A stretch of DNA of 64,000 nt from Stappia stellulata DSM 5886 (GCF_000423705.1 NZ_AUIM01000011.1:62001-126000); one strand, 5' to 3'; shown: positions 51,698-62,246, counted from the first letter of the stretch. A program made the numbers and translations. The notes: generated by a model not told the origin, from the letters alone.

Positions 51698-52891
51698 ATG
51701 TCCAAGCTCACCATTCCGACATCCGTTCCCGAAGACGCGAAGCTGCCCGAGATCGTCAAGGTCTTCAGCTTCATCCTGTTCGGGGTCCTCGCCTTCGGCC
51801 TCGCCACCGGCGGCCTGTTTCCCATCATCGGCCTGCGTCTTCAGAAAGACGGAGCAAGCGATCTCGTGATCGGCCTGATCACCTCCGTCTTCTTTGCCGG
51901 AACCTTTGCCGGATCGATCCTGACAGAACGTATTCTCGCCCGGATCCGCCATGTGCGCACCTTCGCGCTGCTTGCCGCGACCGCCGGGATCAGCACCATT
52001 GCACTGACGCTGACCGATCTGCCGGCCGCCTGGATCGGCCTGCGCTTCGTCACCGGCTTCTGCCTTGGCGGGTATTACGTCGTCGTCGAGAGCTGGATCA
52101 ACTACGCCTCGACCAACAAGACCCGTGCCCGCGGCATGTCGATCTACGAAGCGACACGCATGCTGGGCATCGCCGTCAGCCCCTTCGTTCTGGGCTTCGG
52201 CCTCGGCGGACAGCCCTATGTCCTGGCCGGACTGCTGTTCGTCGTCGCCATCGTTCCCCTGGTGCTGTGCCCGCTTGAGGAACCCCGCCAGAACGCCCCC
52301 GGCACCCTGCCGTTCTCCCGCCTGATCGCCGGCGCTCCGCTCGGCGTGCTTGCCTGCTTCGTCTCCGGCGCGGTCAACGCGGCGTTCTACGGCATGTCGG
52401 GCGTCTACGGCGAACGCGCCGGGCTTTCCACGACCGAGATCGCCATCTTCATCGCGGCGATGTTGATCGGGCCGACTTTCGCCCATCCGATCATGGGCGG
52501 TGCGGCAGACCGTTTCGGCCGCTTGCCGATGCTGTTCATGGCCGCGGCGGTCTCTGCGATAGCCGCGATCTGGATCGCCGTCGCCGGTCCCGGGTTCATC
52601 GGCCTCGTGGTGCTCAGTTTCCTTGTCGGCGGGTTCAGCCACCCTGTGTATTCGATCGGTGTCGCCTATGTGAACGATCAGCTCGACCCGGGCGACTTCG
52701 TCCGCGCTGGCGGGGCGCTGCTGATCGCCTTCTGCCTCGGAACGACGGTCGGCCCCACGGCAGCGGCGCTGACAATGTCCGTCCTCGGCGATGCGGGTCT
52801 CTATGTCTTCCTCGCCGCCATTCTCTCGGCCGTTGCCGTGGGCGCGACCGTCGCTGTCGGACGTTCGGCGCGGGTCTTCGCCAGGGCCTGA
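51698..52891 (+). CDS. YcaD-like major facilitator superfamily transporter
   Basis: The 397-residue product is a twelve-helix MFS permease. VVESWINYASTNKTRARGMSIYEATRMLG is the same family signature as in the protein at 16041-17261. ATG 51698 is supported by GGAGG nine bases upstream; the first 13 residues of the longer frame are dropped. It follows the dioxygenase by 60 bases and is probably in its operon, so it may move that enzyme's substrate or product. It ends 84 bases before a strong terminator. Confidence 0.88.
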   Translation: MSKLTIPTSVPEDAKLPEIVKVFSFILFGVLAFGLATGGLFPIIGLRLQKDGASDLVIGLITSVFFAGTFAGSILTERILARIRHVRTFALLAATAGISTIALTLTDLPAAWIGLRFVTGFCLGGYYVVVESWINYASTNKTRARGMSIYEATRMLGIAVSPFVLGFGLGGQPYVLAGLLFVVAIVPLVLCPLEEPRQNAPGTLPFSRLIAGAPLGVLACFVSGAVNAAFYGMSGVYGERAGLSTTEIAIFIAAMLIGPTFAHPIMGGAADRFGRLPMLFMAAAVSAIAAIWIAVAGPGFIGLVVLSFLVGGFSHPVYSIGVAYVNDQLDPGDFVRAGGALLIAFCLGTTVGPTAAALTMSVLGDAGLYVFLAAILSAVAVGATVAVGRSARVFARA

Positions 52892-52975
52892 CGGAGCGAC
52901 CGCCGGTTGCTCCGTCGAAAAACCAACGATCCGTTCTAGGTTCGCAAGATACGCAATGCCCCTGGGGCGAAAACG

Positions 52976-53005
52976 AAAAACGGGGCCCGGCCGGGCCCCG
53001 TTTTT
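52976..53005. terminator. Bidirectional rho-independent terminator
   Basis: A near-perfect hairpin built from CGGGGCCCGG and CCGGGCCCCG is flanked by AAAAA on the left and TTTTT on the right. It serves both the MFS gene on the plus strand and the GH25 gene on the minus strand, which converge here. Confidence 0.93.
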
Positions 53006-53054
53006 CCTGTCGATCTTTCGCATCCGTTCGCCGATCTCGCCGACCGGCGCTGCC

Positions 53055-53777
53055 TCAGTCTTCCAGCTCGCCCTTCAGCCACTTGCGCCACTGCGAGCGC
53101 GTGCCGAAGAAGACATTGCGGTCGACATTGCCGGAAATGCCGTCGACGCGGCCCGTCGCCGTGTATTGCCAGAACACCCAGTCCTCGCGGTTTTCGTACT
53201 TGCGGTCCGGGTGGCTTGCGACCGAGCGCAGCCAGAAATCATACTTGTGCTTGGCGTCGACAAGGCGGTCGCGATGGAAATCCACGGAGGAATAGATCAC
53301 CGGCCGCTTGCCGTAATGCGCCTCGACCGCCTCGAGGAACTTGCGCATGTCACGGATGACCGCGTCGCGCGGCGGCCGTTTGCGGCAGGTCTTGGAGTAG
53401 GCGTTCCACTCCATGTCGAGCACGGGCGGAAGCGCGTCGGGTTCGTTCGGCACGTTCTCGATGAACCAGGCGATCTGGTCTTCGACCGGACGGCAGAAAT
53501 AGTAGAAATGATAGGCCCCGCGCGGCACGCCTGCGGCCTTGGCGGCATACCAGTTCTCCAGGAATTTCGGATCGACGTAGTCGCCCCCCTCGGTCGCCTT
53601 GATGAAGGCGAATTCCGTACCGGCGCGTTTCACACGCATCCAGTCGATGTCGCCCTGGTAACGGGCAACGTCGATGCCGTGAATCGCGAAATCCTCCGGC
53701 GTCGGGTCCGGAAAATCAAACGCCGCGCATGCGGCGAGGGACAGGGCACAAATCAGGGAAATCACGCGCGCAAGCAT
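53055..53777 (-). CDS. GH25-family lysozyme lipoprotein
   Basis: The 240-residue product begins with a lipoprotein signal (LSLAAC, C17) and then a glycoside hydrolase 25 fold that cleaves peptidoglycan between N-acetylmuramic acid and N-acetylglucosamine. GIDVARYQGDIDW holds the first aspartate, FIKATEGGDY follows, and PPVLDMEW supplies the catalytic D-x-E. ATG 53777 is chosen for the signal; the longer frame to 53930 is noise. It is likely involved in cell-wall remodelling in the periplasm. Confidence 0.9.
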   Translation of the reverse strand: MLARVISLICALSLAACAAFDFPDPTPEDFAIHGIDVARYQGDIDWMRVKRAGTEFAFIKATEGGDYVDPKFLENWYAAKAAGVPRGAYHFYYFCRPVEDQIAWFIENVPNEPDALPPVLDMEWNAYSKTCRKRPPRDAVIRDMRKFLEAVEAHYGKRPVIYSSVDFHRDRLVDAKHKYDFWLRSVASHPDRKYENREDWVFWQYTATGRVDGISGNVDRNVFFGTRSQWRKWLKGELED

Positions 53778-53960
53778 CGCTCTCTCTTCGGTCCACGAGA
53801 GCCGCGCCGCACCAGGCGCCGGCTCTTCCCCTCCAACCAGGGGCGACCGTATGGCCAAACCGTTAAGGAACGGCTTACCAAGCAGGCAGAGCGAAATTGC
53901 GGTTGGCCGCGCCTTTCGGCGCGACCTCACGCGATTGTGATCGAAAACCCGTCGCCGAGA

Positions 53961-54398
53961 TCAGTCTTTCGCGGGAATGCGCAGGACCTGACCGGGGTAG
54001 ATCTTGTCGGGATGGGACAGCATCGGGGTGTTGGCCTCGAAGATCGCCATGTATTTCGAGCCGTCGCCATAGGTCTTGGTCGCAACAGCCCAGAGCGTGT
54101 CGCCCTTTGCCACGGTATGAAATGTTGCCTCCGGCGCGGCGTCCGCGACAGCGATCTCTTCTTCCACTTTGGCGACACCGAGAACGTTGCCGGCCGCAAG
54201 GATGAGCTTTTCGCGCGCTTCCTGCGTCGGAGCGGCACCTGCGATCTTCACCGTATCGCCCGAAACCTCGACCTTGACGTCCCCGTCCAGTCCAAGGCCC
54301 GCCACTTCCTTCTCGATCGCCTCGGCGGCATTTGTCTCGGGTTCATCGCTGCCAAAGAGCGACTTGCCAGCGTCCTTCACGAAATCAAAAAAGCCCAT
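53961..54398 (-). CDS. BON-LysM protein (Kbp/YgaU-like)
   Basis: The 145-residue product is a small cytosolic or periplasmic protein with a BON domain at about 25-88 and a LysM domain at about 94-143 (FHTVAKGDTLWAVATKTYGDGSKYMAIFEAN). This is the architecture of Kbp, a potassium-binding protein. No signal peptide is visible. It lies 183 bases upstream of the GH25 gene on the same strand. The LysM part may also bind peptidoglycan if exported. Confidence 0.88.
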   Translation of the reverse strand: MGFFDFVKDAGKSLFGSDEPETNAAEAIEKEVAGLGLDGDVKVEVSGDTVKIAGAAPTQEAREKLILAAGNVLGVAKVEEEIAVADAAPEATFHTVAKGDTLWAVATKTYGDGSKYMAIFEANTPMLSHPDKIYPGQVLRIPAKD

Positions 54399-54588
54399 TT
54401 CACAACCCCTTCCGCGACCGCCGGACCATCCGCCGGGTCATCGTGTCTATGGCGCGCATGCCGTTCATGCTCGCGCCCCTTTATTGCGGCGCTGCGCCCC
54501 GACGGCAAGACAATTGCAAACATCGTGAATGGCCCGCTTGGCGCTTGCATAGCCGCGCCGGGGCTGGCATGTCCGAAAGGAACCCTTC

Positions 54589-55425
54589 ATGTCCACGACC
54601 CGCGCGCGAGCGTATCCCTTCATGACCGATCACCTGACCGTCGCCACATGGAACATCAATTCGGTGCGCCTGCGCATGCCGATCGTGGAAAAGCTCATTC
54701 TGGATCACGGGCCGGACATCATCTGCCTCCAGGAAACCAAGTGTCCTGACGGCAACTTCCCTTTCGCTCCGCTGCGCAAGCTGGGCTACGAGCACATCGC
54801 GATCAACGGACAGAAGGGCTACCACGGCGTGGCAACGATCTCGCGCCGTCCGTTCCTGTCGGAGGAAAAGATCGACTATTGCGCCAAGGGTGACAGCCGG
54901 CATGTTTCGGTCGATGTCGACTTCGCGGGTTCGCGGCTTTCGCTGCACAATTTCTATGTCCCCGCCGGCGGCGACGAGCCGGATCCGGAGATCAACGACA
55001 AGTTCGCGCACAAGCTCGCCTTCCTCGATGAGATGGGGGAGCGTTTCGCCGCGCACAGCGGTTCACGGATGATCGTCGGCGATCTCAATATCGCGCCCTA
55101 CGAACACGACGTCTGGTCGCACAAGAAACTTCTGAAGGTGGTCAGCCACACGCCGCGGGAATGCGAATTGCTGGAAGCCGTGCGCGCCGCTGGAGGCCTC
55201 ACCGACGTGATGCGCAGCTTCGTGCCGATGGAGGACAAGCTCTACACCTGGTGGAGCTACCGCGCGAAGGACTGGTCGGCGGCCGACAAGGGCCGGCGCC
55301 TCGATCACATCTGGACAACGCCGGATATCGCGACGGCGGCAACGCGGATGGACGTGCTGCGCGACGCGCGCGGCTGGGAAAAACCCTCCGATCACGCTCC
55401 GGTGCTGACGCGGCTTCAGGCCTGA
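54589..55425 (+). CDS. xth: Exodeoxyribonuclease III
   Basis: The 278-residue product is an ExoIII/AP-endonuclease that repairs abasic sites and trims 3' ends. ATWNINSVRLRMP opens the fold, CLQETKCPDG carries the metal-binding glutamate, GDLNIAPYEHDVW the catalytic Asp/Asn, and RRLDHIW and PSDHAPVL the active-site Asp/His. The ATG at 54589 has AAGGAAC before it; ATG 54622 would give the usual shorter start but lacks a ribosome site. It overlaps the converging oxidoreductase gene by ten bases. Confidence 0.94.
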   Translation: MSTTRARAYPFMTDHLTVATWNINSVRLRMPIVEKLILDHGPDIICLQETKCPDGNFPFAPLRKLGYEHIAINGQKGYHGVATISRRPFLSEEKIDYCAKGDSRHVSVDVDFAGSRLSLHNFYVPAGGDEPDPEINDKFAHKLAFLDEMGERFAAHSGSRMIVGDLNIAPYEHDVWSHKKLLKVVSHTPRECELLEAVRAAGGLTDVMRSFVPMEDKLYTWWSYRAKDWSAADKGRRLDHIWTTPDIATAATRMDVLRDARGWEKPSDHAPVLTRLQA

Positions 55426-56420
55426 GGGACGTCCGCCCCTGAAGGACGAATGATCACCTTGCCCTGCACCTTGCGCTCCGCAAGCTGACGCAGCGCGGAG
55501 ACCGTCTGGTCGAGCGGGAACACCCCGTGAATATGCGGACGGATGCGCCCCTCGCCGATCCAGACGAGCAATTGCGCCATGCTGTCGCGGTGCTCGTCCG
55601 GCTCGCGCACGACCGCCTCGCCCCAGAAGACGCCCAGCACGTCGCAGCCTTTCAGAAGCACCAGGTTGAGCGGCAGTTTGGGGATCTCTCCGGCGGCAAA
55701 GCCGATCACCAGATAGCGTCCGCGCCAGCCGGTCGCGCGCAGGGCCGCCTCCGTGTAGGCGCCCCCGACGGGATCGTAAACGACGTCGACGCCGCAGCCG
55801 TCGGTCAGCTCCTTCAGCCGGGTCTTCAGGTCTTGCTCGGCGTAATTGACGAGTTCGTCGGCACCGCGACCGCGCGCCAGTTCCAGTTTTTCCGCGCTTG
55901 AGGCACAGGCGATCACCCGCGCGCCCATCGCCTTTGCGATCTCGACCGCGGCAAGTCCGACACCGCCGGACGCCCCGAGCACGGCCACCGTTTCGCCCGC
56001 CTGAAGACGGGCGCGGTCGCGGAAGGCATGCAGCGTCGTGCCATAGGTGACGGTCAGCCCGGCTGCATCGTCTTCGCCGACCTCATCGGGCAAGGCCACG
56101 AGATCGTCCTCGGTCGCGATCACCGCCTCGCGCACGGCGCCCCATTTGACGTAGCCCATGACCCGGTCGCCCGGCTCGAACAGCTCGACGCCCTCTCCGA
56201 CCGCCTTTACCGTTCCGGCGAACTCGGCGCCCGGCGAAAATGGCGGGTCGGGACGGAGCTGGTATTTGCCCTCGATGATCAAAGTGTCGAAGAAATTGAG
56301 CGCGGCCGCCGCCACATGAACCAGAACCTCGCCGGGTCCCGGCGCCGGTTCGTCGATATCGGCGATCACCAGGCTCTCCGGCGGTCCGAGCCGCTCGCAC
56401 ACGACAGCTTTCACGTTCAT
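55416..56420 (-). CDS. NADPH:quinone oxidoreductase-like zinc-free MDR protein
   Basis: The 334-residue product is a medium-chain dehydrogenase/reductase of the quinone oxidoreductase type. VLGASGGVGLAAVEIAKAMGARV is the NADPH-binding loop, PGAEFAGTVKAVGEGV the N-terminal fold signature. No structural or catalytic zinc cysteines are seen. ATG 56420 begins the expected MNVKAVV strand. Substrates are likely quinones or enones. Confidence 0.9.
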   Translation of the reverse strand: MNVKAVVCERLGPPESLVIADIDEPAPGPGEVLVHVAAAALNFFDTLIIEGKYQLRPDPPFSPGAEFAGTVKAVGEGVELFEPGDRVMGYVKWGAVREAVIATEDDLVALPDEVGEDDAAGLTVTYGTTLHAFRDRARLQAGETVAVLGASGGVGLAAVEIAKAMGARVIACASSAEKLELARGRGADELVNYAEQDLKTRLKELTDGCGVDVVYDPVGGAYTEAALRATGWRGRYLVIGFAAGEIPKLPLNLVLLKGCDVLGVFWGEAVVREPDEHRDSMAQLLVWIGEGRIRPHIHGVFPLDQTVSALRQLAERKVQGKVIIRPSGADVPQA

Positions 56421-56581
56421 GCCCCCACTTTGCGCAAGGGACCCGCCCTGCGGATCCACACTCCCCGATTTTCGCCTAGCACGGGCACCCCCTCGTTAAA
56501 AGATGCAATACTACGCATACTTGCCTTGGCGGGTTGCGGCGGGTATGCCCGGGCACCGGTTTCAATCCACAGGCAGGTCAC

Positions 56582-57130
56582 ATGCGCGGTTATTTCGCCG
56601 TCGGCGCGGAAGGCATTTCCAAACCGATGAATCTCGGCAATCTCATGCGCTCGGCACATGCCTTCGGCGCAAGCTTCTTCTTCACCGTCGACGCGGACAA
56701 GAAAATTCGCAAGGCGCCGCCCTCCGACACCTCGAAGAGCACCGGCCACCTGCCGCTGTTTCACTGGGACACTCTCGACGACATCGACCTGCCGCAAGGC
56801 TGCCAGATGGTCGGCGTGGAACTCACGGAAGAGTCCATCGACCTGCCGAGCTTCATGCATCCGCTGCAGGCAGCCTATGTGCTGGGCCCCGAACGCGGCT
56901 CGCTGTCGCGGGAGATGCAGGCGCGCTGTTCGCATCTGATCAGGATCCCGACGAAATTCTGCCTGAACATCGCGATTGCCGGCGCCATCGTCCTCTACGA
57001 CCGGCACAGGGTTCACGGCCAGTATGCAGACCGGCCGTTGTCGGCGGGCGGTCCGAAGACGCCCCGCCCCGCGCACAAGCATGGCGGACCGATCACGCGC
57101 ACCGACCGAAAGATCCCCGGCTGGGAGTGA
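56582..57130 (+). CDS. SpoU/TrmH-family RNA 2'-O-methyltransferase
   Basis: The 182-residue product is a short SPOUT methyltransferase. NLGNLMRSAHAFGA is motif 1 (RNA and catalytic Arg), YVLGPERGSLS motif 2, and LNIAIAGAIVLYD motif 3 at the knot. Short size, without an extra N-terminal RNA-binding part, is like TrmL. ATG 56582 is preferred. The C-terminal GGPKTPRPAHKHGG tail is basic. A tRNA or rRNA target is likely; which one is not shown. Confidence 0.88.
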   Translation: MRGYFAVGAEGISKPMNLGNLMRSAHAFGASFFFTVDADKKIRKAPPSDTSKSTGHLPLFHWDTLDDIDLPQGCQMVGVELTEESIDLPSFMHPLQAAYVLGPERGSLSREMQARCSHLIRIPTKFCLNIAIAGAIVLYDRHRVHGQYADRPLSAGGPKTPRPAHKHGGPITRTDRKIPGWE

Positions 57131-57140
57131 TCGCTGTCGC

Positions 57141-58181
57141 TCAGCGCCTTGAGCGCACCCGCGCCACCCGTGCCAGCGTCAGCAGCACGTCGCTGACGAG
57201 GGCAGTTGCGAGCGTTTGCGACTTGCGGGCATCCGCCACGACGCGTCCGAGCCGCTCTCCCGCCTTTCCAAGGTCCGCCTGCGACCAGATCGAGACCTGC
57301 CGCTGGACGGCAGCCTTGCGCTTGAAGAAGACGGGCGGGCGGATCTGCTCCACCGCACGCGCCGCCGGCAGACCCCGGTCGACATCAGCGCGCGCGCGCG
57401 ACAGCGTCTGGAAATGCCGGAGCGCCATTCCCGCGATCACGTCGGCGCGCTGCCCGGTCGCTTCCAGGCGTTCGAGACCGTGGTCAAGCGTCGACAGATC
57501 GCCGAGGGCGGCCGCGTCGATCAGCACATCGACCGCGAAGGCCGAGGCATCGCCGATCACCGCCTCGACGTCGGCGGTTTCCACCCGTCCCCGCCCATGG
57601 GCATAGAGGCACAGCTTGCGCACCTCGCCCCGGCTCGCCAGGCGGTCGGCGCCAAGCAGGCTCATCAGGGCCTGTCGCGCCTCGCGGGAGATCGTCAGCT
57701 CCGCCTCGCGCAACTCCGCGTCGATCACCCGTTCCAGATCCCGTTCCGCGTCGGCATAGCAGGCAATCGCGACCGCGGTCTTGTCGCCCTCGATCTTGCG
57801 CCTGAGACCGACGCCCTTTTTCAGATCGCCTGCCTCGATCACCACGAAGGCGCTGGCCGGATCGATCTGGCCGAGCAACGGCTCGACCGCGGCCGAGATA
57901 TTCTTGCCCGCCCCGTCGCGCACCCAGACGACGCGGCGCCCGCCGAACATGGAAATCGTCATCGCCTCGTCGATCAGGCGCGCCGGATCGGAGGCAATGT
58001 CTGCGGCATCGAGCTTGACGAGGGAAAAGGGATCGTCGGCGCCGCCGGAGGCATGCGCGACAAGCGCCTGCGCGCGTTCCGACACCAGCCCGACATCCGG
58101 GCCGAAGACGAGCACGAGGGGAACATTGTCCGGCGGCCTTGCGACAAAACGGTCGACGTCGCCGGCCTTGAGCGCGACCAT
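57141..58181 (-). CDS. holA: DNA polymerase III delta subunit
   Basis: The 346-residue product is the delta subunit of the clamp loader, opening the sliding clamp. LVFGPDVGLVSERAQALVAHA begins the AAA+-like fold, and FFKRKAAVQRQVSIWSQADL lies near the C-terminal collar domain. The sequence is diverged, as normal for HolA. It is the last gene of leuS-lptE-holA, a conserved alphaproteobacterial operon. Confidence 0.92.
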   Translation of the reverse strand: MVALKAGDVDRFVARPPDNVPLVLVFGPDVGLVSERAQALVAHASGGADDPFSLVKLDAADIASDPARLIDEAMTISMFGGRRVVWVRDGAGKNISAAVEPLLGQIDPASAFVVIEAGDLKKGVGLRRKIEGDKTAVAIACYADAERDLERVIDAELREAELTISREARQALMSLLGADRLASRGEVRKLCLYAHGRGRVETADVEAVIGDASAFAVDVLIDAAALGDLSTLDHGLERLEATGQRADVIAGMALRHFQTLSRARADVDRGLPAARAVEQIRPPVFFKRKAAVQRQVSIWSQADLGKAGERLGRVVADARKSQTLATALVSDVLLTLARVARVRSRR

Positions 58182-58187
58182 CGCCGG

Positions 58188-58760
58188 TCAGCCGCGCGTT
58201 GCGAAAAAGCCGGCAAGCCGCGTCTGGATATCCCGCGCCACGGTCTTTGCCGCACGGTCCTCCGCGTCGCGTTCCGCGCGCAGGTTGGCGAAACGCTGGC
58301 TGGAGAAGTCGAAGGAGGCGGTGCCGAAGGCACGGCCGGTCTCGAGCGTCCGGCCGGTGGCGATGTCGCTGAGCACATAGGTGGCGTTCACCGTCACCGT
58401 ATAGGCGGAGGGAACGTCGGCAAGCCGTTCGACACCGACCTCGTTCAGCGGGCGGTCGATCAGGATCTTCAGCCGGTAGGCCGGCTCGCCCGCCTCGCGT
58501 CCGCGCCGGAAACCGAAGATCAGTTCGTTGCGCAGAACCTGTCCGACCCGGTCGAGATCGCGGCTGGACGCCGTTTCCACCGGATCGATGTCGATGCGGG
58601 CGAGTTTCTCGCTTAGCGCCGGAGAACCGCCGGGCGTGCCCAGCGTTCCGTACAGCGGGCGCACCTGACAGCCGGCCACGGCGACTGTCGCGCCAAACAT
58701 CAGCGCAAGCGCGGCACGGCGGGTCGGGCTCGCGCCCTTCAAGCGATCAGACGACGACAT
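58188..58760 (-). CDS. lptE: LPS-assembly lipoprotein LptE
   Basis: The 190-residue product has a lipoprotein signal with AVAGC (C31), then VRPLYG, typical of alphaproteobacterial LptE. It plugs the LptD barrel in the outer membrane for lipopolysaccharide insertion. It overlaps leuS by 14 bases and precedes holA by six. Length and context fit well. Confidence 0.9.
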   Translation of the reverse strand: MSSSDRLKGASPTRRAALALMFGATVAVAGCQVRPLYGTLGTPGGSPALSEKLARIDIDPVETASSRDLDRVGQVLRNELIFGFRRGREAGEPAYRLKILIDRPLNEVGVERLADVPSAYTVTVNATYVLSDIATGRTLETGRAFGTASFDFSSQRFANLRAERDAEDRAAKTVARDIQTRLAGFFATRG

Positions 58761-61356
58761 TCACGATCCTTTGCGGCACGACGATGATCTTGCGCGCCGG
58801 CTTGCCGTCGAGCGCCCGCACCACCGCCTCAAGCGCCAGCGTAGCCGCTTCGACCTCCTCTTTGGAAGCCTCTCTTGAGATCGTGAGATCCGCGCGTTTC
58901 TTGCCGTTGATCTGCACGGGAAGCGTCACCGTCGCCTCGACGAGAAGCTCTTCCTCGATGTCCGGCCACGGGGTGGTTGCCAGCAGTTCGGCGTGGCCGA
59001 ACACGCTCCAGCATTCCTCCGCCAGATGCGGCGCCATCGGCGCCATCATCTGCACCAGGTAACTGGCCGCCTCGCGGATGGCAAACCGCATGTCGTTGGT
59101 CTGGTAGCCCCCCTGATAGGCCTTGCTCAGCGTGTTCACCAGCTCGTAGAGCCGGGCCACGGCCCGGTTGAAGGCCAGCGCCTCGATGTCGGCGGACACG
59201 GCCGCGCAGGTCTTGTGCGTGGCGCGCCGCAACGCGGTTGCCTCCGCGCCGACCTTGGCCGGGCGGACCCGGGCGGGAACGTTTTCGACGATATCGTTCA
59301 CCAGCCGCCAGACACGCTGCATGAACCGCCAGGATCCCTGGACACCGGCTTCGGTCCACTGGACATCGCGCTCCGGCGGGCTGTCGGACAGCATGAACCA
59401 GCGGGCGGTATCCGCGCCGTAGGTCTCGATGATGTCGGTCGGGTCGACGGTGTTCTTCTTCGACTTCGACATCTTCTCGATCGAGCCGATGCTGACCGCG
59501 CCGCCGCCCTCGGCGAGAACCGCGCGGCGTGCGTCGCCCTCGCCCTCGAAGCGCACGTCGCCAGGCGCAACCCATGCGCCCTCGGCAGTGCGATAGGTCT
59601 CATGCGTGACCATGCCCTGGGTAAAGAGCCCCTTGAAGGGCTCCGTAACGTCCAGATGCCCCGTCTCGCACATCGCCCTTGCGAAGAACCGCGAATAGAG
59701 AAGATGCAGGATCGCGTGCTCGATGCCGCCGATATACTGGTCCACCGGCAGCCAGGAATTCGCCGCTTCCCGGTCGGTCGGCGTTTCGGCTTTCGGATCG
59801 GCGAAACGGGCGAAATACCAGGACGAGTCCACGAAGGTATCCATCGTGTCGGTCTCGCGCCGCGCCGGACCGGCACAGGACGGACACTCCACATGACGCC
59901 ATGTCGGATGGCGGTCGAGCGGATTGCCCGGCTTGTCGAAGTCGATGTCCTCGGGCAGTTCGACCGGCAGGTCCTTGACCGGCACCGGCACCACGCCGCA
60001 GTCGTCGCAATGGATGACCGGGATCGGGCAACCCCAATAGCGCTGGCGCGAGATACCCCAGTCACGCAAACGGTAGTTCACCTGGCGCTCGGCCTGCGAA
60101 ATGCCGCCGACGGTCTGGAGTTCCAGCTTGACCGAGACCGCGTGCTTGGCCTCGTCGATGCCGAGCCCGTCCATGAAATCGGAATTGTAGATGGTGCCCT
60201 CGTCGGTGAAGGCCTCGGTTCCGATCTCGAAGGTCTGCGGATCCGCGCCGAAGGGCAGCACAACAGGCTTCACCGGAAGACGGTACTTGCGGGCGAAGTC
60301 GAGATCGCGCTGGTCATGGGCCGGACAGGCGAAGATCGCGCCCGTGCCGTAGTCCATCAGGATGAAATTGGCGATATAGACCGGCAGCCGAGTGTCCGGA
60401 TCGAGCGGATGCACCACGCTCAAGCCGGTATCGATACCGATTTTTTCCGCCGTTTCGATCGCTTCCGCCGAGGTGCCCATATGATGGCACTGCTCGAGGA
60501 ACTCGGCGATCTTCGGATTGTCCTCGGCCAGCTTCAGAGCAAGCGGATGGTCGGGCGACAGCCCCATGAAGGACGCGCCGTACAGCGTATCGGGACGGGT
60601 GGTGAAGATTTCCAGCGTCGTGTCGCCCGTCGGGGCCGGCTCCGTGAACTCGAAGCGAACCCGAAGGCCTTCGGAGCGGCCGATCCAGTTCTTTTGCATC
60701 AGCCGGACCTTTTCCGGCCAGCGATCGAGGGACTCGATCGAGGTCAGCAGGTCCTCCGACCATTCGGAGATCTTGAAGAACCACTGCGTCAGCTCGCGCT
60801 GCTCGACCAGCGCGCCCGAACGCCAGCCACGGCCGTCGATCACCTGCTCGTTGGCAAGAACGGTCATGTCGACCGGATCCCAGTTGACCTTGGAATTCTT
60901 GCGATAGGCGAGGCCGGCCTTCAGAAAATCCAGAAACAGCCGCTGCTGCTGCGAATAATACTCGACGTCGCAGGTCGCGAATTCCCGCGCCCAGTCGAGC
61001 GACAGCCCCATGACCTGAAGCTGTCCGCGCATCGTGTCGATGTTCTGATAGGTCCAGTCGCGCGGATGCACCTTGTTCTGCATCGCCGCGTTTTCCGCGG
61101 GCATTCCGAAGGCGTCCCAGCCCATCGGATGCAGCACATTGAAGCCCTTCGCCCGCTTGTAACGCGCCACAACATCGCCCATGGCGTAGTTGCGCACATG
61201 CCCCATGTGGATGCGGCCCGACGGATAGGGGAACATCTCGAGGACATAATATTTGGGGCGCGGGTCGTCGTTCACCGTCGCGAACACCTGCGTCTCGTCC
61301 CAGACCCTTTGCCAGCGGCTTTCCGCATCGCGGGCGTTGTAGCGCTCGGTCGCCAT
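58747..61356 (-). CDS. leuS: Leucyl-tRNA synthetase
   Basis: The 869-residue product charges tRNA-Leu with leucine. HMGH at 50-53 is the HIGH motif, and KMSKSKKN is the KMSKS loop. The CP1 editing domain is present in the middle (about 220-420), including [12 protein letters not shown] 61356 gives the standard [16 protein letters not shown] start; an upstream frame to 61410 is unlikely. It heads the leuS-lptE-holA operon and is divergent from yggS. Confidence 0.97.
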   Translation of the reverse strand: MATERYNARDAESRWQRVWDETQVFATVNDDPRPKYYVLEMFPYPSGRIHMGHVRNYAMGDVVARYKRAKGFNVLHPMGWDAFGMPAENAAMQNKVHPRDWTYQNIDTMRGQLQVMGLSLDWAREFATCDVEYYSQQQRLFLDFLKAGLAYRKNSKVNWDPVDMTVLANEQVIDGRGWRSGALVEQRELTQWFFKISEWSEDLLTSIESLDRWPEKVRLMQKNWIGRSEGLRVRFEFTEPAPTGDTTLEIFTTRPDTLYGASFMGLSPDHPLALKLAEDNPKIAEFLEQCHHMGTSAEAIETAEKIGIDTGLSVVHPLDPDTRLPVYIANFILMDYGTGAIFACPAHDQRDLDFARKYRLPVKPVVLPFGADPQTFEIGTEAFTDEGTIYNSDFMDGLGIDEAKHAVSVKLELQTVGGISQAERQVNYRLRDWGISRQRYWGCPIPVIHCDDCGVVPVPVKDLPVELPEDIDFDKPGNPLDRHPTWRHVECPSCAGPARRETDTMDTFVDSSWYFARFADPKAETPTDREAANSWLPVDQYIGGIEHAILHLLYSRFFARAMCETGHLDVTEPFKGLFTQGMVTHETYRTAEGAWVAPGDVRFEGEGDARRAVLAEGGGAVSIGSIEKMSKSKKNTVDPTDIIETYGADTARWFMLSDSPPERDVQWTEAGVQGSWRFMQRVWRLVNDIVENVPARVRPAKVGAEATALRRATHKTCAAVSADIEALAFNRAVARLYELVNTLSKAYQGGYQTNDMRFAIREAASYLVQMMAPMAPHLAEECWSVFGHAELLATTPWPDIEEELLVEATVTLPVQINGKKRADLTISREASKEEVEAATLALEAVVRALDGKPARKIIVVPQRIVNVVV

Positions 61357-61559
61357 GATCTTGAATGTGTATCCCGTGGCTGTGATGAAATCGCTTGGCG
61401 CGACAGTCACCAGAAATCACGCGTGCGGTCAACCTGCATCGCACCGCCTCGCGCCCTTGCAATCGGCGCCGCGAGACGGCATGTCCCTCCGGCGGGATGG
61501 CAGAATGCTTCGCCTGCCGCAACGATACCACGACGGATCAACGAATGACGGGAGCGATC

Positions 61560-62246
61560 ATGTCCGCCACTTCCAGCAAGGATGCAGCCGCCCGACTGGC
61601 AGAGGTGCACGCCGCTGTCGCGACCGCGGAACGCGAAGCGGGCCGCACGGAAGGCGCCTGTCGGCTCATCGCCGTGTCCAAGACCTTCGACGCCGATGCG
61701 ATCCGTCCGGTGCTGGAAAGCGGACAGCGCGTCTTCGGCGAAAACCGCGTGCAGGAAGCACAAGGCAAGTGGCCGGAGCTGCGCGCCGCCTTCGACGACG
61801 TGGAGCTGCATCTCATCGGCCCGCTGCAATCCAACAAGGCCCGCGACGCCGTCGCCCTGTTCGACGTCATCCACACGCTCGACCGCGAGAAGATCGCCCG
61901 CGCCCTCAAGGCGGAGTGCGAGGCTCAGGGACGGACCTTGCGTTTCTTCATCCAGGTGAACACCGGCGAGGAACCGCAAAAGGCCGGGATCGCACCGGGC
62001 GAAACGGATGCCTTCGTTGCATTGTGCCGCGACGAGCTCAAGCTCGACATCGCCGGCCTGATGTGCATCCCGCCTGTGGAGGACATGCCGGGTCCGCATT
62101 TCGCGCTGCTGCAGAAGATCGCCGCCCGCAACGGTCTCGCCGAACTGTCGATGGGCATGTCTGCGGACTTCGAGACGGCCATTCGCTTCGGCGCAACCTT
62201 TGTCCGCGTCGGATCGGCGATCTTCGGTGCCCGCGACACGCATTGA
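61560..62246 (+). CDS. YggS-family PLP homeostasis protein
   Basis: The 228-residue product is a pyridoxal-phosphate binding protein (PLPBP) with a fold-type III barrel and no known catalysis; it balances vitamin B6 pools. RLIAVSKTF contains the cofactor lysine near residue 38, FGENRVQE follows, and LSMGMSADFETAI is the phosphate-binding segment. ATG 61560 has GGGAG before it. It converges with trkH over 24 bases. Confidence 0.93.
   Translation: MSATSSKDAAARLAEVHAAVATAEREAGRTEGACRLIAVSKTFDADAIRPVLESGQRVFGENRVQEAQGKWPELRAAFDDVELHLIGPLQSNKARDAVALFDVIHTLDREKIARALKAECEAQGRTLRFFIQVNTGEEPQKAGIAPGETDAFVALCRDELKLDIAGLMCIPPVEDMPGPHFALLQKIAARNGLAELSMGMSADFETAIRFGATFVRVGSAIFGARDTH

Noticed and set aside
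53868-53885. TTAA near the GH25 upstream region as a second CtrA box
   Set aside because: Only one TTAA half is present; the partner at seven bases is not TTAA.
53908-53923. CGCGCC-TTTC-GGCGCG hairpin after the BON-LysM gene
   Set aside because: No U-run follows on the minus strand. It may be chance in a GC-rich gap.
58993-61548. An 851-codon plus-strand frame opposite leuS
   Set aside because: LeuS has HIGH and KMSKS motifs on the minus strand; the plus-strand frame is not a protein.
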